A stretch of 64,000 nt of DNA from Nostoc sp. TCL240-02 (GTDB lineage Bacteria > Cyanobacteriota > Cyanobacteriia > Cyanobacteriales > Nostocaceae): the NCBI RefSeq assembly GCF_013343235.1, contig NZ_CP040094.1, forward strand, positions 1,426,501 through 1,490,500, in the 5' to 3' direction. This document shows, piece after piece, positions 1 to 9,564 of the stretch. The position numbers and the translations under genes are program-made. The notes beneath the pieces were generated by a model, which saw only the letters and a list, made by a program, of their open reading frames with translations, searched no databases and was not told the DNA's origin. Within the stretch, counting starts at the first letter, position 1; each line of letters starts with the position of its first letter.

Positions 1-2
1 TA

Positions 3-332
3 CTATTTCATCTGCTTTAAAATTTGGAATGTTTGATCTGCTTTTGCTGTTGAAGTGCGTTTATGCCCCCAACCGATGTTTTCCCGGTAACTACCCAGCA
101 GCCCAACTTCTACCAATTCTGCTTCATTGACTGAAGCCGTCACATCGCTTTCTGGTGCAACATAAAGGGCATCAACTGGACAATACAATTCGCACATATA
201 ACAGGTTTGACAGTCACTCTGTCGAGCAATGGTTGGCGGCGCATCAGCTACACGGTCAAACACGTTGGTTGGACAAATATTCACGCAGATATTACATTTT
301 ATGCACCGCGATTCGCTGACCAACTCAATCAC
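3..332 (-). CDS. Two-[4Fe-4S] ferredoxin-family protein, likely partner of the adjacent flavoprotein
   Basis: A 109-residue protein with two complete ferredoxin cluster motifs: C10-x2-C13-x2-C16-x3-C20-P and C41-x2-C44-x2-C47-x3-C51-P. This is the bacterial 2[4Fe-4S] ferredoxin pattern, followed by a tail of about 55 residues without cysteines. The ATG start overlaps the end of the upstream flavoprotein gene by four bases (ATGA), so the two are probably translationally coupled and form an electron-transfer pair. The arrangement resembles the AprB/AprA (adenylylsulfate reductase beta/alpha) gene pair, but the small subunit here is shorter and could serve another redox reaction. Cytoplasmic location is inferred from the lack of a signal peptide. 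The fold is clear; the physiological partner and substrate are inference. Confidence 0.85.
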   Translation of the reverse strand: MIELVSESRCIKCNICVNICPTNVFDRVADAPPTIARQSDCQTCYMCELYCPVDALYVAPESDVTASVNEAELVEVGLLGSYRENIGWGHKRTSTAKADQTFQILKQMK

Positions 333-1951
333 ACTGCTGCTCCTATTTTAGATAAAGGCTTTTCTATACTTAGCGGCTGACTCTTCACCCAAACCTGATC
401 TAATCCGCCACTAATCAGATGATGTTGTTGGTTAGCATCAAGTTCTGGATAGTCTTGATGTTTGTGCATACCACGAGTTTCTTTACGTTCAATGGCACTG
501 CTGTACATCCATCGGGCTGTAGCTACCATCGCGGCAGCTTCTCGCGCCCGGATTAACTCTTTATCTGATGTTACTTGGCTACTGCGGAGTTCTTGCCAAA
601 GATGATTTAGTTTACCCAAAGACTCGGTTAAGCCTTGTTCTGTACGGAAATAGTTCTTTTCGTAAGGGAATACTTCAGCTTGGACTGCTTGAATCACTTC
701 ATCAGTTGCTAAAGGTTGAGAGCGATCGCTCCCACTTTGTAATCCTACCTCTCCAACACCCAAAACTAGTCGTTGAGTTTTGTATTCTCCCAAACTGCGG
801 CTATATTCAGCAGCCGATTTCCCCGACCAATAGCCAGAAGATATTGCCCAAGCTGCATTGTGGCTGCCACCGCCAGTAAATCCGCCACAAATTAGTTCGC
901 GTGTGGCTGCATCTCCAGCCGCATAAAGTCCCCGTACAGAACTGGCACAACTCTCATCGACAATCCGAATTCCTCCCGTACCGCGCACAGTTCCTTCTAG
1001 GCGCAGAGTCACAGGGAAACGTTGAGTAAATGGATCGATCCCTGCACGGTCAAAGGGTAAAAAGAAGTTGGGTTGCGCTAAACGCATAGATGGCCGCATC
1101 GATTCCGCCGCTTTGTCTATGATGGCGTAAACTGGCTGTTGCAGCAATGTTTCGGCAATTATTGAGCGTCTATGAGAACTTGCACCGGGAATTACAGTAC
1201 CATCTTCATAGGTAAAGGTTGCCCAATTATAAAACAGGGTTTTGGTAACTGAAGAAAAGGCGGGAGAGATGCCGTAAGCATTAGAGAATTCCATACCCGA
1301 CATCTCAGCACCAGCTTCTGCCGCCATTAGATAACCATCCCCTGTCAGGACGTTGCATCCTAACGCTTTGCTGAGAAACGCACAGCCGCCAGTTGCGATA
1401 ATTGTGGACTGCGATCGCACTATCCATTTCTCACCAGTCTGACGGTTCACACCTGTTGCACCAGCAACAGCACCATCGTTATCTACCAGTAGTTCTAAGG
1501 CGGGGCTGTTGTCTAAAATCTTGACTCCTGCGCGTTGAATTTGCCGCCGCATCAGCCGCATATATTCTGGCCCTTGGAGCGATCGCCGATAGGGTTTACC
1601 TTCATCGTCGGTAGGAAATGGATAGCCCCACTCTGCTAACTGATTGACGTTTGCATAGGTCTGATCCAGTACTCGATCCATCCAACTGCGATCGGATAAA
1701 AACCCACCCAATGATTCCCGACTCGCCTTTGCAGTTTCTCGTGCTTCTGGATCGGGTGGCACATACCACACACCATTTCCAGATGCCGCAGCACATCCAG
1801 TCGTACCACAATATCCTTTGTCTACGAGGACAACTCTAGCTCCACTTGATGCAGCACTCCAAGCCGCCCAAGTTCCAGCTGGCCCACCTCCAATCACAAG
1901 CACATCTGCTTCTAAGTCGAGTTCAAAATCGGTTGTTAACGTCTTCAGCAT
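329..1951 (-). CDS. FAD-dependent oxidoreductase of the fumarate reductase/AprA flavoprotein family
   Basis: A 540-residue flavoprotein. The N-terminal Rossmann motif GGGPAG (residues 21-26) with the following helix and an acidic strand end (VVLVDKG) binds the FAD ADP moiety. A second FAD contact of the family is seen near the C-terminal third (GLYAAGDAA, then GGFTGGGSHNAAWAISSG). The length and layout fit FrdA/SdhA/AprA flavoproteins. The gene is first in a two-gene unit with the overlapping 2[4Fe-4S] ferredoxin, which suggests the flavin exchanges electrons with it. A sulfonate-use set lies a few kilobases away, so a role in sulfur oxyanion or organosulfur redox chemistry is possible, but the substrate cannot be read from the sequence. 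The ATG at 1951 directly precedes the FAD domain and is the natural start. Confidence 0.8.
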   Translation of the reverse strand: MLKTLTTDFELDLEADVLVIGGGPAGTWAAWSAASSGARVVLVDKGYCGTTGCAAASGNGVWYVPPDPEARETAKASRESLGGFLSDRSWMDRVLDQTYANVNQLAEWGYPFPTDDEGKPYRRSLQGPEYMRLMRRQIQRAGVKILDNSPALELLVDNDGAVAGATGVNRQTGEKWIVRSQSTIIATGGCAFLSKALGCNVLTGDGYLMAAEAGAEMSGMEFSNAYGISPAFSSVTKTLFYNWATFTYEDGTVIPGASSHRRSIIAETLLQQPVYAIIDKAAESMRPSMRLAQPNFFLPFDRAGIDPFTQRFPVTLRLEGTVRGTGGIRIVDESCASSVRGLYAAGDAATRELICGGFTGGGSHNAAWAISSGYWSGKSAAEYSRSLGEYKTQRLVLGVGEVGLQSGSDRSQPLATDEVIQAVQAEVFPYEKNYFRTEQGLTESLGKLNHLWQELRSSQVTSDKELIRAREAAAMVATARWMYSSAIERKETRGMHKHQDYPELDANQQHHLISGGLDQVWVKSQPLSIEKPLSKIGAAV

Positions 1952-2311
1952 TTACAATTTTCCCCCATCGATAAAGTCTTAAGCATCAAGTCTTCAGCCC
2001 ATCGATGCTACAAAAATATTCAGAAATCTTTTTGCCCATTTACTTGAGGACTTCTTAGTAGCCTCTATTTATGGCTCATTTAGCCAGACCAGCAAAAATC
2101 CTTTAACTTGATCGGTGAACCGTAGTTTATTTATATAACAAAGCTTTCCACAGTTTGAGATAAAAAGCAAGCATTTTAACAAATTCAAATGTAAATTTAT
2201 CAAAACAGAATTCAGGTGTCAGGACGGGCTAAACCCTAGCTATCCGTTAACAGAATTAATAATGAATTCTCTACAACGGAGGATAGCAAAGCCACGAGCG
2301 GTAGAAATGTC
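1952..2311. other. Intergenic region, 360 bases, with a copy of an interspersed repeat
   Basis: No gene is seen. It separates two minus-strand genes and should hold the promoter of the flavoprotein-ferredoxin pair near 1960-2110. Bases 2224-2257 (ACGGGCTAAACC, then TAGC, TCCG and TAAC blocks) recur in similar form at 16924-16957, so this is an interspersed repeat. Confidence 0.5.
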
Positions 2312-3322
2312 TTAAGAATCCTCATCTCTTTTAAGGTAGGGAGCCTCAACTAATTTGTCAGCATTATGTGTTGAATTGGGAGATTTAGAATAGAAGCCAC
2401 CTACCTCTGCCAAAGTATAAAGGGGTCTAGCTTTAACTTCTTCATAGATGCGCCCTATATATTCGCCTAAGATACCAACACTAACTAACTGCACAGATCC
2501 GAGAAAGAAAATTGCCATCAAAATAATCGTGAACCCAGTTAAAGGCGAATGGGGGAGAAAAAGCCGCCAATACAAGATCAATAAAGCCATGAAGATGGCC
2601 GCCGCCGCCGCTAACAAGCCTAAGTAGGTTGATAACCGCAGTGGCACTATCGAAAAGGATACTAGACCATTAATGGCAAGAGCCAAAGATTTGCTGAAAG
2701 TGTATTTAACTTCTCCAGCAAAGCGGGGATCGCGCTCGAACCGAATTGCTGTTTGCTGAAAGCCAACCCAAGAACGCAAACCACGAATGTAGCGGGTACG
2801 TTCTGGCATAGAATTGAGAATATCTACAATTTGCCGATCCATTAAACAAAAATCACCAGTATCAGTAGGAATATCTACATCTGCAAGCTTCTTGAGGAGA
2901 CGATAAAAAAAGTAGGCAGTAAAACGCTTAAACCATCCTTCCTTGAGGCGTTGTGTGCGTTGAGCGTAGACGACCTGATAGCCCTGTCGCCATTTTTCAA
3001 TCATGTCTGGGATTAATTCTGGCGGATCTTGTAAGTCAGCATCAAGGATAATAATAACTTGACCCCGAACAAAATTAAGACCGGCAGTAACTGCAATTTG
3101 ATGACCAAAGTTACGAGCAAAGCTCAGGTAGCAAATGCGTGGGTCTTTTTCATGGAGTTCTCGTATTAATCGTAAGGAGCGATCGCGGCTACCATCATTG
3201 ATTAAAATTAATTCGACAAGACCATCTAGCCGATTCATTACTGCACTTAGTCTGCGGTATAGTTCGGGTATAATTTCTTCTTCGTTATAAATTGGAACAA
3301 TCAATGAATACTTTGGTAGCAT
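2312..3322 (-). CDS. Family 2 glycosyltransferase, GtrB/DPM1-like membrane-anchored type
   Basis: A 336-residue GT2 enzyme. The N-terminal GT-A domain shows the nucleotide-sugar signatures: [12 protein letters not shown] at the start, [10 protein letters not shown] near residue 40 and the metal-binding DADLQDPPE near residue 95. Two hydrophobic helices in the C-terminal third (around 230-250 and 265-285) anchor it to the membrane. This layout is that of polyprenyl-phosphate glycosyltransferases (GtrB, ArnC and dolichol-phosphate mannose synthase relatives), which move a sugar from a nucleotide donor to a lipid phosphate on the cytoplasmic face. The sugar is unknown. It is separated from its neighbour by about 110 bases and could be co-transcribed with the TVP38-family gene upstream on the same strand. 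It is related to two other GT2 domains in this window (35433-37394 and 42266-43255). Confidence 0.85.
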   Translation of the reverse strand: MLPKYSLIVPIYNEEEIIPELYRRLSAVMNRLDGLVELILINDGSRDRSLRLIRELHEKDPRICYLSFARNFGHQIAVTAGLNFVRGQVIIILDADLQDPPELIPDMIEKWRQGYQVVYAQRTQRLKEGWFKRFTAYFFYRLLKKLADVDIPTDTGDFCLMDRQIVDILNSMPERTRYIRGLRSWVGFQQTAIRFERDPRFAGEVKYTFSKSLALAINGLVSFSIVPLRLSTYLGLLAAAAAIFMALLILYWRLFLPHSPLTGFTIILMAIFFLGSVQLVSVGILGEYIGRIYEEVKARPLYTLAEVGGFYSKSPNSTHNADKLVEAPYLKRDEDS

Positions 3323-3433
3323 CTAGGAATTCCGTTTAATTTTGCAGTAATAGCCAAGCTGACAGACTGCTTTTCATGATAAATGGTTTGGTTCTCAGTA
3401 TACTTAGCAAGATTCAAGTCAGATTGTTAGAGT

Positions 3434-4183
3434 TTATTTATTCTCCGGATTGATGTCATCTGAAGAGTCAGATTCTCTCAGGCTTTCTACAGCTTTTTTA
3501 GGAAAAGTCCGACGATGGCGATACCAAGTAGACCCTGCTACCAGTATTCCAGTTAAACCCAAAGCGAGTACTAGCGGCAAAAAATCACCTGTTTTGATTG
3601 CTTTCAAACCAGAACTACCTAGTAGTACAAAAGGTAAGACACTAGGAACAGTACCAAGTGTTGTGCCCATAACATAATCTTTAAAGCTGATCGAAGTCAG
3701 TCCAGCAACAAAGTTTACTAAGCCATAAGGCATGATTGGTACTAGTCGGATGGCAAACATATAAAAAAGCCCTCCACGCCGTACCTCAGCATCCATAGCC
3801 TGCCAGCGTCCTGCTAGTCGTTTTGCAACTGTTTGCCGTCCAATGGTTCTAGTAAAAACGAAAGCAATAATTGCCGCAATAATTGCTCCAAAACTAGTCC
3901 AAAAAGTACCCAGCCAAGGGCCAAAAATTGCACCTCCAGTCAAATTCAACACTGTTGAGGGCAGAACTAACATAGTTGCTACAACATACAAAGCAACATA
4001 AATAATAGGTGCCCAGATACCAGAAGCTTTCAGCAAAGCCTGAATTTGTTCTGGTTCAATGCCCCCAATCAGATATACTGCTATACCAGTTGCAATTATG
4101 CAACTCAGTGTGAGTAGTAAAATACCAGTTTTCAAGTTCCACACTAGAACTCTACTCCTACTTTTACTTTTTTTGTAACACAA
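3434..4183 (-). CDS. TVP38/TMEM64 (VTT, DedA-superfamily) membrane protein
   Basis: A 249-residue polytopic membrane protein. An N-terminal helix (about 17-37) precedes the VTT/SNARE-associated domain, with helices around 55-80 and 95-115, the family's re-entrant PSTVLNLTGGAIFGPWLG stretch and the later FAIRLVPIMPYGLVNFVAG loop containing the conserved Arg and Pro. A short basic and acidic C-tail follows. Members of this superfamily are implicated in lipid scrambling and undecaprenyl-phosphate or phospholipid handling in membranes. A specific activity cannot be assigned here. The gene is upstream of and on the same strand as the GT2 gene, so a shared role in envelope lipid-sugar handling is possible but unproven. 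Confidence 0.8.
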   Translation of the reverse strand: MCYKKSKSRSRVLVWNLKTGILLLTLSCIIATGIAVYLIGGIEPEQIQALLKASGIWAPIIYVALYVVATMLVLPSTVLNLTGGAIFGPWLGTFWTSFGAIIAAIIAFVFTRTIGRQTVAKRLAGRWQAMDAEVRRGGLFYMFAIRLVPIMPYGLVNFVAGLTSISFKDYVMGTTLGTVPSVLPFVLLGSSGLKAIKTGDFLPLVLALGLTGILVAGSTWYRHRRTFPKKAVESLRESDSSDDINPENK

Positions 4184-4632
4184 GCCATCTTTCGCAAATA
4201 TCCCCTTTAATTAACTCGTATAAGCGAGTCAAAAAAGAAACTTCCTCAAGATGTTTTTCGGCACAACCGAAAGAATTTTGAGAACAGTTAAGTTTTTGAC
4301 AATCCATTATAAGGATATGCGAGTGTAGCGATATTTGTTCAGTCTGGGGAGTGTCAACAGCCTAGGCAGGGGGGTAGGGGGCAGGAAGCAAGGGAGGCAG
4401 GGGAGGCAGGGGGAGACAAACAAATAAGTGTATTCAGAGCTATTGCAGTAGTAAAAAGTACTAAAAGGTTCTCTTTACTTCCTCTGCTCACTTCACGATG
4501 GATGATCTCACTTTTTCGCGTTGCTCCCCCTGCCCCCTGCTCCCCTGCCCCTGCTCCCTGTCCTCTGCCTCCCCTGCCTCTTCGGTCAAAGTTCTACATT
4601 ACTAGAAAACCTATATCTTTAGTTTTCACCGA
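4184..4632. other. Intergenic region with an inverted pair of purine/pyrimidine-rich repeats
   Basis: No gene is seen in this 449-base stretch. It contains a G-rich low-complexity block (4367-4417, repeated GGGGCAGG and GGAGGCAGGG units). About 110 bases later comes its pyrimidine complement (4524-4583, CCCCTGCC and CTCCCTG units, ending TCTTCGGTC). The two could pair into a long hairpin. Related blocks recur at 11631-11735 and 16826-16901, so these are interspersed repeats. Confidence 0.6.
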
Positions 4633-6546
4633 TTAAAACCTAAAGACAGTACGAACCCAAGCAAATAAACTATCAGGATTGCTGGCATCAGAGTCCGGTG
4701 CAGTAATCCAGATTAAACCCGGTGTCACCTCAATATTATCTCCGATTTTATATTGGTAAAATGCCTCAACGTGCAGGGAGGTATCTTTGTCTGCTTGTCC
4801 TGCACCTGCTCCCAAATTTACACCCTGACTGAGCCTGGTGAGTTTCGGCTCCATACCAACTAAAATCCCCCCTAAAGCACCCTCACTAAAAAGATCCGGG
4901 AATGCTAGTCCTACAGCCCAATCCATTGCACTACCATCACCGCGCCCCAAATAGCGGTGCGCTCCATAACTTATCCACCCATTAATTGCCAACTTGGAAT
5001 TAACTTGATAGAACGCCTGTAGTCCATAAAGATTGGCTACAGTTCCCGCTCCAGCTACGGTGCTGTTTACCAGGTTACTACCGACTGCTGGGCCGAAGTT
5101 TGTTCCGCTTAGACCTTGGGTATTCGCTGGACTGTAAGTATTGACGTAAGTTGCCGCCACTCGAAAATTTCGATTAGAGGAGTAGTAAATTATCTGTGCC
5201 AGAGCTAAATACCTGCCTGTAAATAAGCCATTATTAGCTGTGGGATTACCACCGTTTGGTGCGCTATACGCTATCCCCACTTGAACCTGTTTGCCTAATT
5301 TTTGGAGTATGGCAATTCCGGGCCCGCTATCTCCATAGTTATAGACTAAAGACCGCCGTGAAAATCGTGAAATTCCATTAGCGCCGGTTGCAGAAGACGA
5401 TTCAAAATATGGATTGATAGGGCCAGAAAGACCTATCTCACTAGCTCCATCAGACAGAGCATAAATGTTAACTTGAGTATCTGGAGTAGGTAAAAAACGA
5501 TATCGAACGCCACCGAGAAGAATAGTATTACGTGCAAAGGTAATACTGGAGTTATCAGCAGTTCTCCCCTCAAAAGTTCCTAATAATCCAGCTCTTGTTT
5601 GTCCTAATGATTCAATATTTCCACCTGACAGCGATAAGCTTAGTGAATCTTTACCGTTAAAACTGGTGTTTAACCGTAAAGTCGTTGAACCTTGAAGTGT
5701 GGTATTGCGAGGTGCAGGTCTTTTGGTAACGACATTATTGCCAGCCAGAACCGAGCCAAGAACAATCTGCGCTCGACCTATAAGTTTAGTTGTGGTTGTA
5801 AACTGATTTGCCTCTAATTTCGCAGTCCGCGTTTCCAAGTTATCTAAGCGTCCCCGAAATTGAGCAAGTTCTGGAGAAAATTGTTCTTGTAGTTTTTTGA
5901 TGGCATCCAAGTCTTCTCGTTTGACCAAATCTGCCGTTGAAGTCGCTATTAATTCATTGAGGCGATCTAAAGCAGCATTCAACCCAGCAGCAAATTCATA
6001 CCGTGTTAGGGCACGATTCCCTTTAAATGTGTCATCTGTATATCCAGCAATTACACCGTAGCGCTCCACCAAAGACTGTAATGCTTGAAATGCCCAATCT
6101 GTGGGCAAAACATCTGACAATTGTGAGACGGATGTTACTTGTCCCGCAGAATTATTTGTAGCTTTTTTATTAGTCGGTGGTGCAACTTCCAACAATTGCG
6201 AGACAGGTGTGACTCGTTCTGGGCTGGTAGCCTTTTTACTAGTTAGCGGTGGAATTGAAGAAGAAGGTAGGACGCAGGATAGCGCACAGGAAGCAGGAGG
6301 GGATGCGACCTCTCCTGACCCTTTGCCTTCTGTCTCTATCGTTGAAGTCTCTAGTGTTTGATTGACAATTGCTTCTGGAGCTTTGTTCACTTCTGCTTCA
6401 GCAGTAGATACATCAGATTTAGGCAGTTCAGCGTGACTTTTTACTGGATAAAAAACCAGAATGGCTAGAATATCTAGCAACAAGAACGTGAACATCATGT
6501 ATCTATATTTAGAGCGAAAATTCGACATTACTCTTGAACTCCTCAA
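4633..6546 (-). CDS. SLH-domain OprB-family porin (cyanobacterial iron-uptake-porin type)
   Basis: A 637-residue outer-membrane protein. A hydrophobic signal segment lies at about residues 15-37, then a low-complexity Thr/Pro/Ser-rich stretch in which the pattern VSQLLEV...NKKAT is followed by VSQLSDV, suggesting a small internal duplication. Next comes one SLH domain (TDWAFQALQSLVERYGVIAGY, then F.G...LTRYEFAAGLNAALDR), which in cyanobacterial porins binds pyruvylated cell-wall glycan. A short coiled-coil stretch (ELAQFRGRLDNLETRTAKLEAN) leads into an OprB-type barrel ending in aromatic FRF. Such porins are the major cyanobacterial outer-membrane channels and several are linked to iron uptake. 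That link is attractive here given the TonB and siderophore genes elsewhere in the window, but the distance is large. Substrate is not provable from sequence. Confidence 0.85.
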   Translation of the reverse strand: MRSSRVMSNFRSKYRYMMFTFLLLDILAILVFYPVKSHAELPKSDVSTAEAEVNKAPEAIVNQTLETSTIETEGKGSGEVASPPASCALSCVLPSSSIPPLTSKKATSPERVTPVSQLLEVAPPTNKKATNNSAGQVTSVSQLSDVLPTDWAFQALQSLVERYGVIAGYTDDTFKGNRALTRYEFAAGLNAALDRLNELIATSTADLVKREDLDAIKKLQEQFSPELAQFRGRLDNLETRTAKLEANQFTTTTKLIGRAQIVLGSVLAGNNVVTKRPAPRNTTLQGSTTLRLNTSFNGKDSLSLSLSGGNIESLGQTRAGLLGTFEGRTADNSSITFARNTILLGGVRYRFLPTPDTQVNIYALSDGASEIGLSGPINPYFESSSATGANGISRFSRRSLVYNYGDSGPGIAILQKLGKQVQVGIAYSAPNGGNPTANNGLFTGRYLALAQIIYYSSNRNFRVAATYVNTYSPANTQGLSGTNFGPAVGSNLVNSTVAGAGTVANLYGLQAFYQVNSKLAINGWISYGAHRYLGRGDGSAMDWAVGLAFPDLFSEGALGGILVGMEPKLTRLSQGVNLGAGAGQADKDTSLHVEAFYQYKIGDNIEVTPGLIWITAPDSDASNPDSLFAWVRTVFRF

Positions 6547-7385
6547 CCTGAAAAACGAATAAATTAGCTCTAGCTTTGACAGAGAAACTAGCAGAAATTA
6601 TTGATGAAATATTTGTGCTAAACCATTAGCTAATGAGTTAGCAAAGGTTCCCCTAGTAAGAAAAGTGCAAATCCTCGATAAGTATCGTAACCATTACTAG
6701 GCAATTCAGTGTAGACTCCAAAACTCATAGAAAATTCTCAAAACAAAATTCAAAATTCGGTTTGATATTGGAGTGCGACTGGTGAGATAAGGCAACAAAA
6801 TTCATCAACGGCTACTGGCATCGACTAAATCTTGAATTTAATTCAAGGTATTGATTGACAATTAACATTAGCTGAATACACTAATTAGTAAGCAGCTAGA
6901 TTTCACAATCTCAATTGTTAAGAAAAGCCAATAAAACGATAAGTCGATAGATTTACCGGATTTTGCGTAAAATTATCTTTGCATAGAGCTTGTTACAATG
7001 CAAGACCCAGTATTTATTCATGAAGAGAAAATATATCAAAATTATTGGCTAGGTCAACTCAACCCAAGTAACTGCGATCGCATAGCGTGCCGTAGGCGAT
7101 CGCCGCAGATAGTCACCCGGTAAAAATCCCCTATATTTATGGGGATTCCTCCTGCCTCCTGCCTCTTTTTTGCCTTACTCGATTAAAAGTTGTATTTTCC
7201 AACACAGCAATTCTGACTACAAAAGTGTCAAAATTACCCACTAAGGAGTTCGCTATTCAGGCAGCCCTTTTTTACTAATGGTTAAATTAGGCTTGATTTT
7301 TAGATAATATCGGGTAGAATTTTGTCTACAAAATACGGCAATTCGATCGGATAATAGTATATTAAGTTCTCATACCCTGATAGAT
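6547..7385. other. Long divergent intergenic region before ssuD
   Basis: There is no convincing gene in these 839 bases. The region separates the minus-strand porin from the plus-strand ssu genes, so it must hold both promoters. It includes a HIP1-rich inverted element around 7072-7108 (GCGATCGCATAGCG, then TAGGCGATCGC) and a hairpin at 7125-7147. AT-rich promoter-like sequence lies just before ssuD (7330-7380). Confidence 0.5.
7125..7147. other. Hairpin AATCCCC - 9-nt loop - GGGGATT, terminator-like
   Basis: Seven perfectly complementary bases flank the nonamer TATATTTAT. A pyrimidine-rich run ending in TTTTTT (7166-7171) follows about 20 bases later. It could end a small transcript read left to right, or simply be a repeat. 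No gene is visible immediately upstream. Confidence 0.3.
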
Positions 7386-8534
7386 ATGGAAATTCTCTGG
7401 TTTATTCCTACTGGATCTCATGACGGACGCTATTTAGGTACAGATATTGGCTCTCGTGTTGCCACACCTGATTATTTGCAGCAAATTGCTCAAGCTGTGG
7501 ATAGTTTAGGCTACACGGGTGCATTGTTACCTACAGGGAGTTCTTGTGAAGATGCTTGGATAACTGCCGCCGCTTTTATATCTGTCACCAAGCAGATGAA
7601 ATTTCTGGTAGCAATTCGTCCAGGAATTACTTCTCCAGGTGCTGCTGCACGGATGGCAGCAACATTTGATCGGATTTCTAAAGGAAGATTGTTAATTAAT
7701 GTGGTGACAGGTGGAGATCCGGTGCAACTCGCTGGGGATGGCTTGCATCTTAGTCATGACGATCGCTATGATTTAACCGATGAATTTCTTACCGTTTGGC
7801 GGGGTATCGTCAGTGGGGAAACAGTCGATTTTAAAGGAAACTACCTGGATATCAAAGGTGGTAAACTCTTATTCCCGCCAGTCCAAAAACCCTATCCACC
7901 ATTGTGGTTTGGTGGCTCATCTGCGGCTGCAAAACGTGTTGCTGCTAAACATATAGATGTTTATCTAACTTGGGGCGAACCTCCACAGCAAGTTGCTCAA
8001 AAGATTGCTGAGGTTAAACGATTGGCGGCTGAACAAGGTAGAACAGTCCGCTTTGGGATTCGCTTGCATGTAATTGTGCGAGAAACCGAGTCTGCGGCTT
8101 GGGATGCTGCCAATGAGTTAATTAAGTATGTTGATGAGGATGCGATCGCAAAAGCTCAAAAACACTTAGCTAGTTCTGATTCTGAAGGACAGCGACGGAT
8201 GAGTCAACTACATAGTGGTAGTCGAGAAACCCTAGAGATTAGCCCCAACCTATGGACAGGAATTGGATTAGTGCGGGGTGGTGCTGGTACAGCCCTAGTT
8301 GGAGATCCCGATACTGTTGCCGCTAGGATGCTGGAATATCAAGATTTGGGCATAGAAACCTTTGTGTTCTCTGGATATCCCCACTTAGAAGAGGCATATC
8401 GTACAGCTGAATTATTATTTCCACGTTTACCTTTGCAGAAACAAACTGCACCGCTAACGCCACCAGTCTTGAGTACTGTTAGCGAAATAGTTAGCAGTGA
8501 AAAATTTGCTAAACAACTAACGAGCGCTTCATAA
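7386..8534 (+). CDS. ssuD: FMNH2-dependent alkanesulfonate monooxygenase SsuD
   Basis: A 382-residue bacterial-luciferase-fold monooxygenase, almost exactly the length of characterised SsuD enzymes. It starts [18 protein letters not shown], the typical SsuD N-terminus. It carries the luciferase-like strands FLVAIRPG...[19 protein letters not shown] and [11 protein letters not shown], the substrate-loop segment [16 protein letters not shown] and the C-terminal [18 protein letters not shown]. The enzyme splits the C-S bond of alkanesulfonates with reduced flavin and O2, giving an aldehyde and sulfite for assimilation. The permease and ATPase of an uptake system follow, which supports the call. 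The usual flavin reductase (SsuE) and the binding protein (SsuA) are not encoded next to it, so they must come from elsewhere. Confidence 0.93.
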   Translation: MEILWFIPTGSHDGRYLGTDIGSRVATPDYLQQIAQAVDSLGYTGALLPTGSSCEDAWITAAAFISVTKQMKFLVAIRPGITSPGAAARMAATFDRISKGRLLINVVTGGDPVQLAGDGLHLSHDDRYDLTDEFLTVWRGIVSGETVDFKGNYLDIKGGKLLFPPVQKPYPPLWFGGSSAAAKRVAAKHIDVYLTWGEPPQQVAQKIAEVKRLAAEQGRTVRFGIRLHVIVRETESAAWDAANELIKYVDEDAIAKAQKHLASSDSEGQRRMSQLHSGSRETLEISPNLWTGIGLVRGGAGTALVGDPDTVAARMLEYQDLGIETFVFSGYPHLEEAYRTAELLFPRLPLQKQTAPLTPPVLSTVSEIVSSEKFAKQLTSAS

Positions 8535-8620
8535 ATAGTTTGTAATTCGTAATTGACTCTTGAATTACGAATTATGGTAACGATGCTTCTAGATTCATCT
8601 TTGCGGAAATCTAAAATCCC

Positions 8621-9448
8621 ATGACTATTACCCTTAAACACACCAAAAGAAACAATAATATATCCCTGAGCGAGGTATTAGAAAACCCGCAAATCGATAA
8701 AATAGTCCCCTGGATTGTGCCCGTTCTAGTGCTAGTACTTTGGGAATTTGCTTCCAGAACTGGTTTACTTTCAACCAGAATTTTACCTGCCCCTAGTGGC
8801 GTAATCGCTACAGCCATTAGACTAGCCTCTACCGGAGAACTTTTTCAGCATATAGGAATAAGTGCTGGACGAGCGATATCTGGTTTTATAGTTGGTGGTA
8901 GTATTGGGTTTGGTTTGGGATTGCTCAATGGCTTTTCCCGTATAGCAGAAAAGTTATTGGATAGTTCTTTGCAAATGCTCCGTACTATCCCTAATTTGGC
9001 ATTAATTCCCCTAGTAATTCTCTGGTTTGGTATCGGCGATCAAGCTAGATTATTTTTAGTGTCTATGGGGGTATTTTTCCCGTTATATCTTAATACATTT
9101 CATGGCATTCGTAGTGTAGATCCTGGACTGATTGAAATGGGAAAAGTCTATGGATTGAAAACCCCACAACTTCTGTGGCAAATTATTTTTCCAGGAGCGT
9201 TATCTTCAATTCTCGTCGGTGTCCGCTTTTCTTTGGGGATTATGTGGCTGACATTAATTGTGGCAGAAACGATCGCAGCGGATTCTGGACTTGGTTATAT
9301 GGCAATGAATGCCCGTGAATTTATGCAAACTGATGTTGTGGTTTTGAGTATTGTTATCTATGCACTGTTGGGTAAATTAGCAGATGCTGTTGCCAGAGGA
9401 TTAGAAACCAAGTTCTTGGCTTGGAATCCTAACTATCAAAAGTCATAA
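8621..9448 (+). CDS. ssuC: Sulfonate ABC transporter permease SsuC
   Basis: A 275-residue inner-membrane permease with about six hydrophobic helices, starting at ATG 8621, 86 bases after ssuD. The BPD_transp_1 signature (EMGKVYGLKTPQLLWQIIFPGALSSILVGVR, the EAA loop that docks on the ATPase) lies around residues 168-197. SsuC/TauC-type proteins are close in length. Flanking ssuD and ssuB genes make sulfonate, rather than taurine or nitrate, the best substrate guess. Related permeases of the nitrate/taurine group share the fold, so the exact substrate depends on the unseen binding protein. Confidence 0.88.
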   Translation: MTITLKHTKRNNNISLSEVLENPQIDKIVPWIVPVLVLVLWEFASRTGLLSTRILPAPSGVIATAIRLASTGELFQHIGISAGRAISGFIVGGSIGFGLGLLNGFSRIAEKLLDSSLQMLRTIPNLALIPLVILWFGIGDQARLFLVSMGVFFPLYLNTFHGIRSVDPGLIEMGKVYGLKTPQLLWQIIFPGALSSILVGVRFSLGIMWLTLIVAETIAADSGLGYMAMNAREFMQTDVVVLSIVIYALLGKLADAVARGLETKFLAWNPNYQKS

Positions 9449-9564
9449 ATGGCAAAATCACCAACATAAAAACTTAAACAGTCTTGAATTTAAGTGTGAT
9501 TTTTAATTCAATATTTTACCCAAAAATTCAATCCAAATTGTTTTGAAAAAATGAGGTTTTGCAA

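Noticed and set aside
568..879. Plus-strand 103-residue frame within the flavoprotein gene
   Set aside because: Antisense shadow of a gene with clear FAD motifs.
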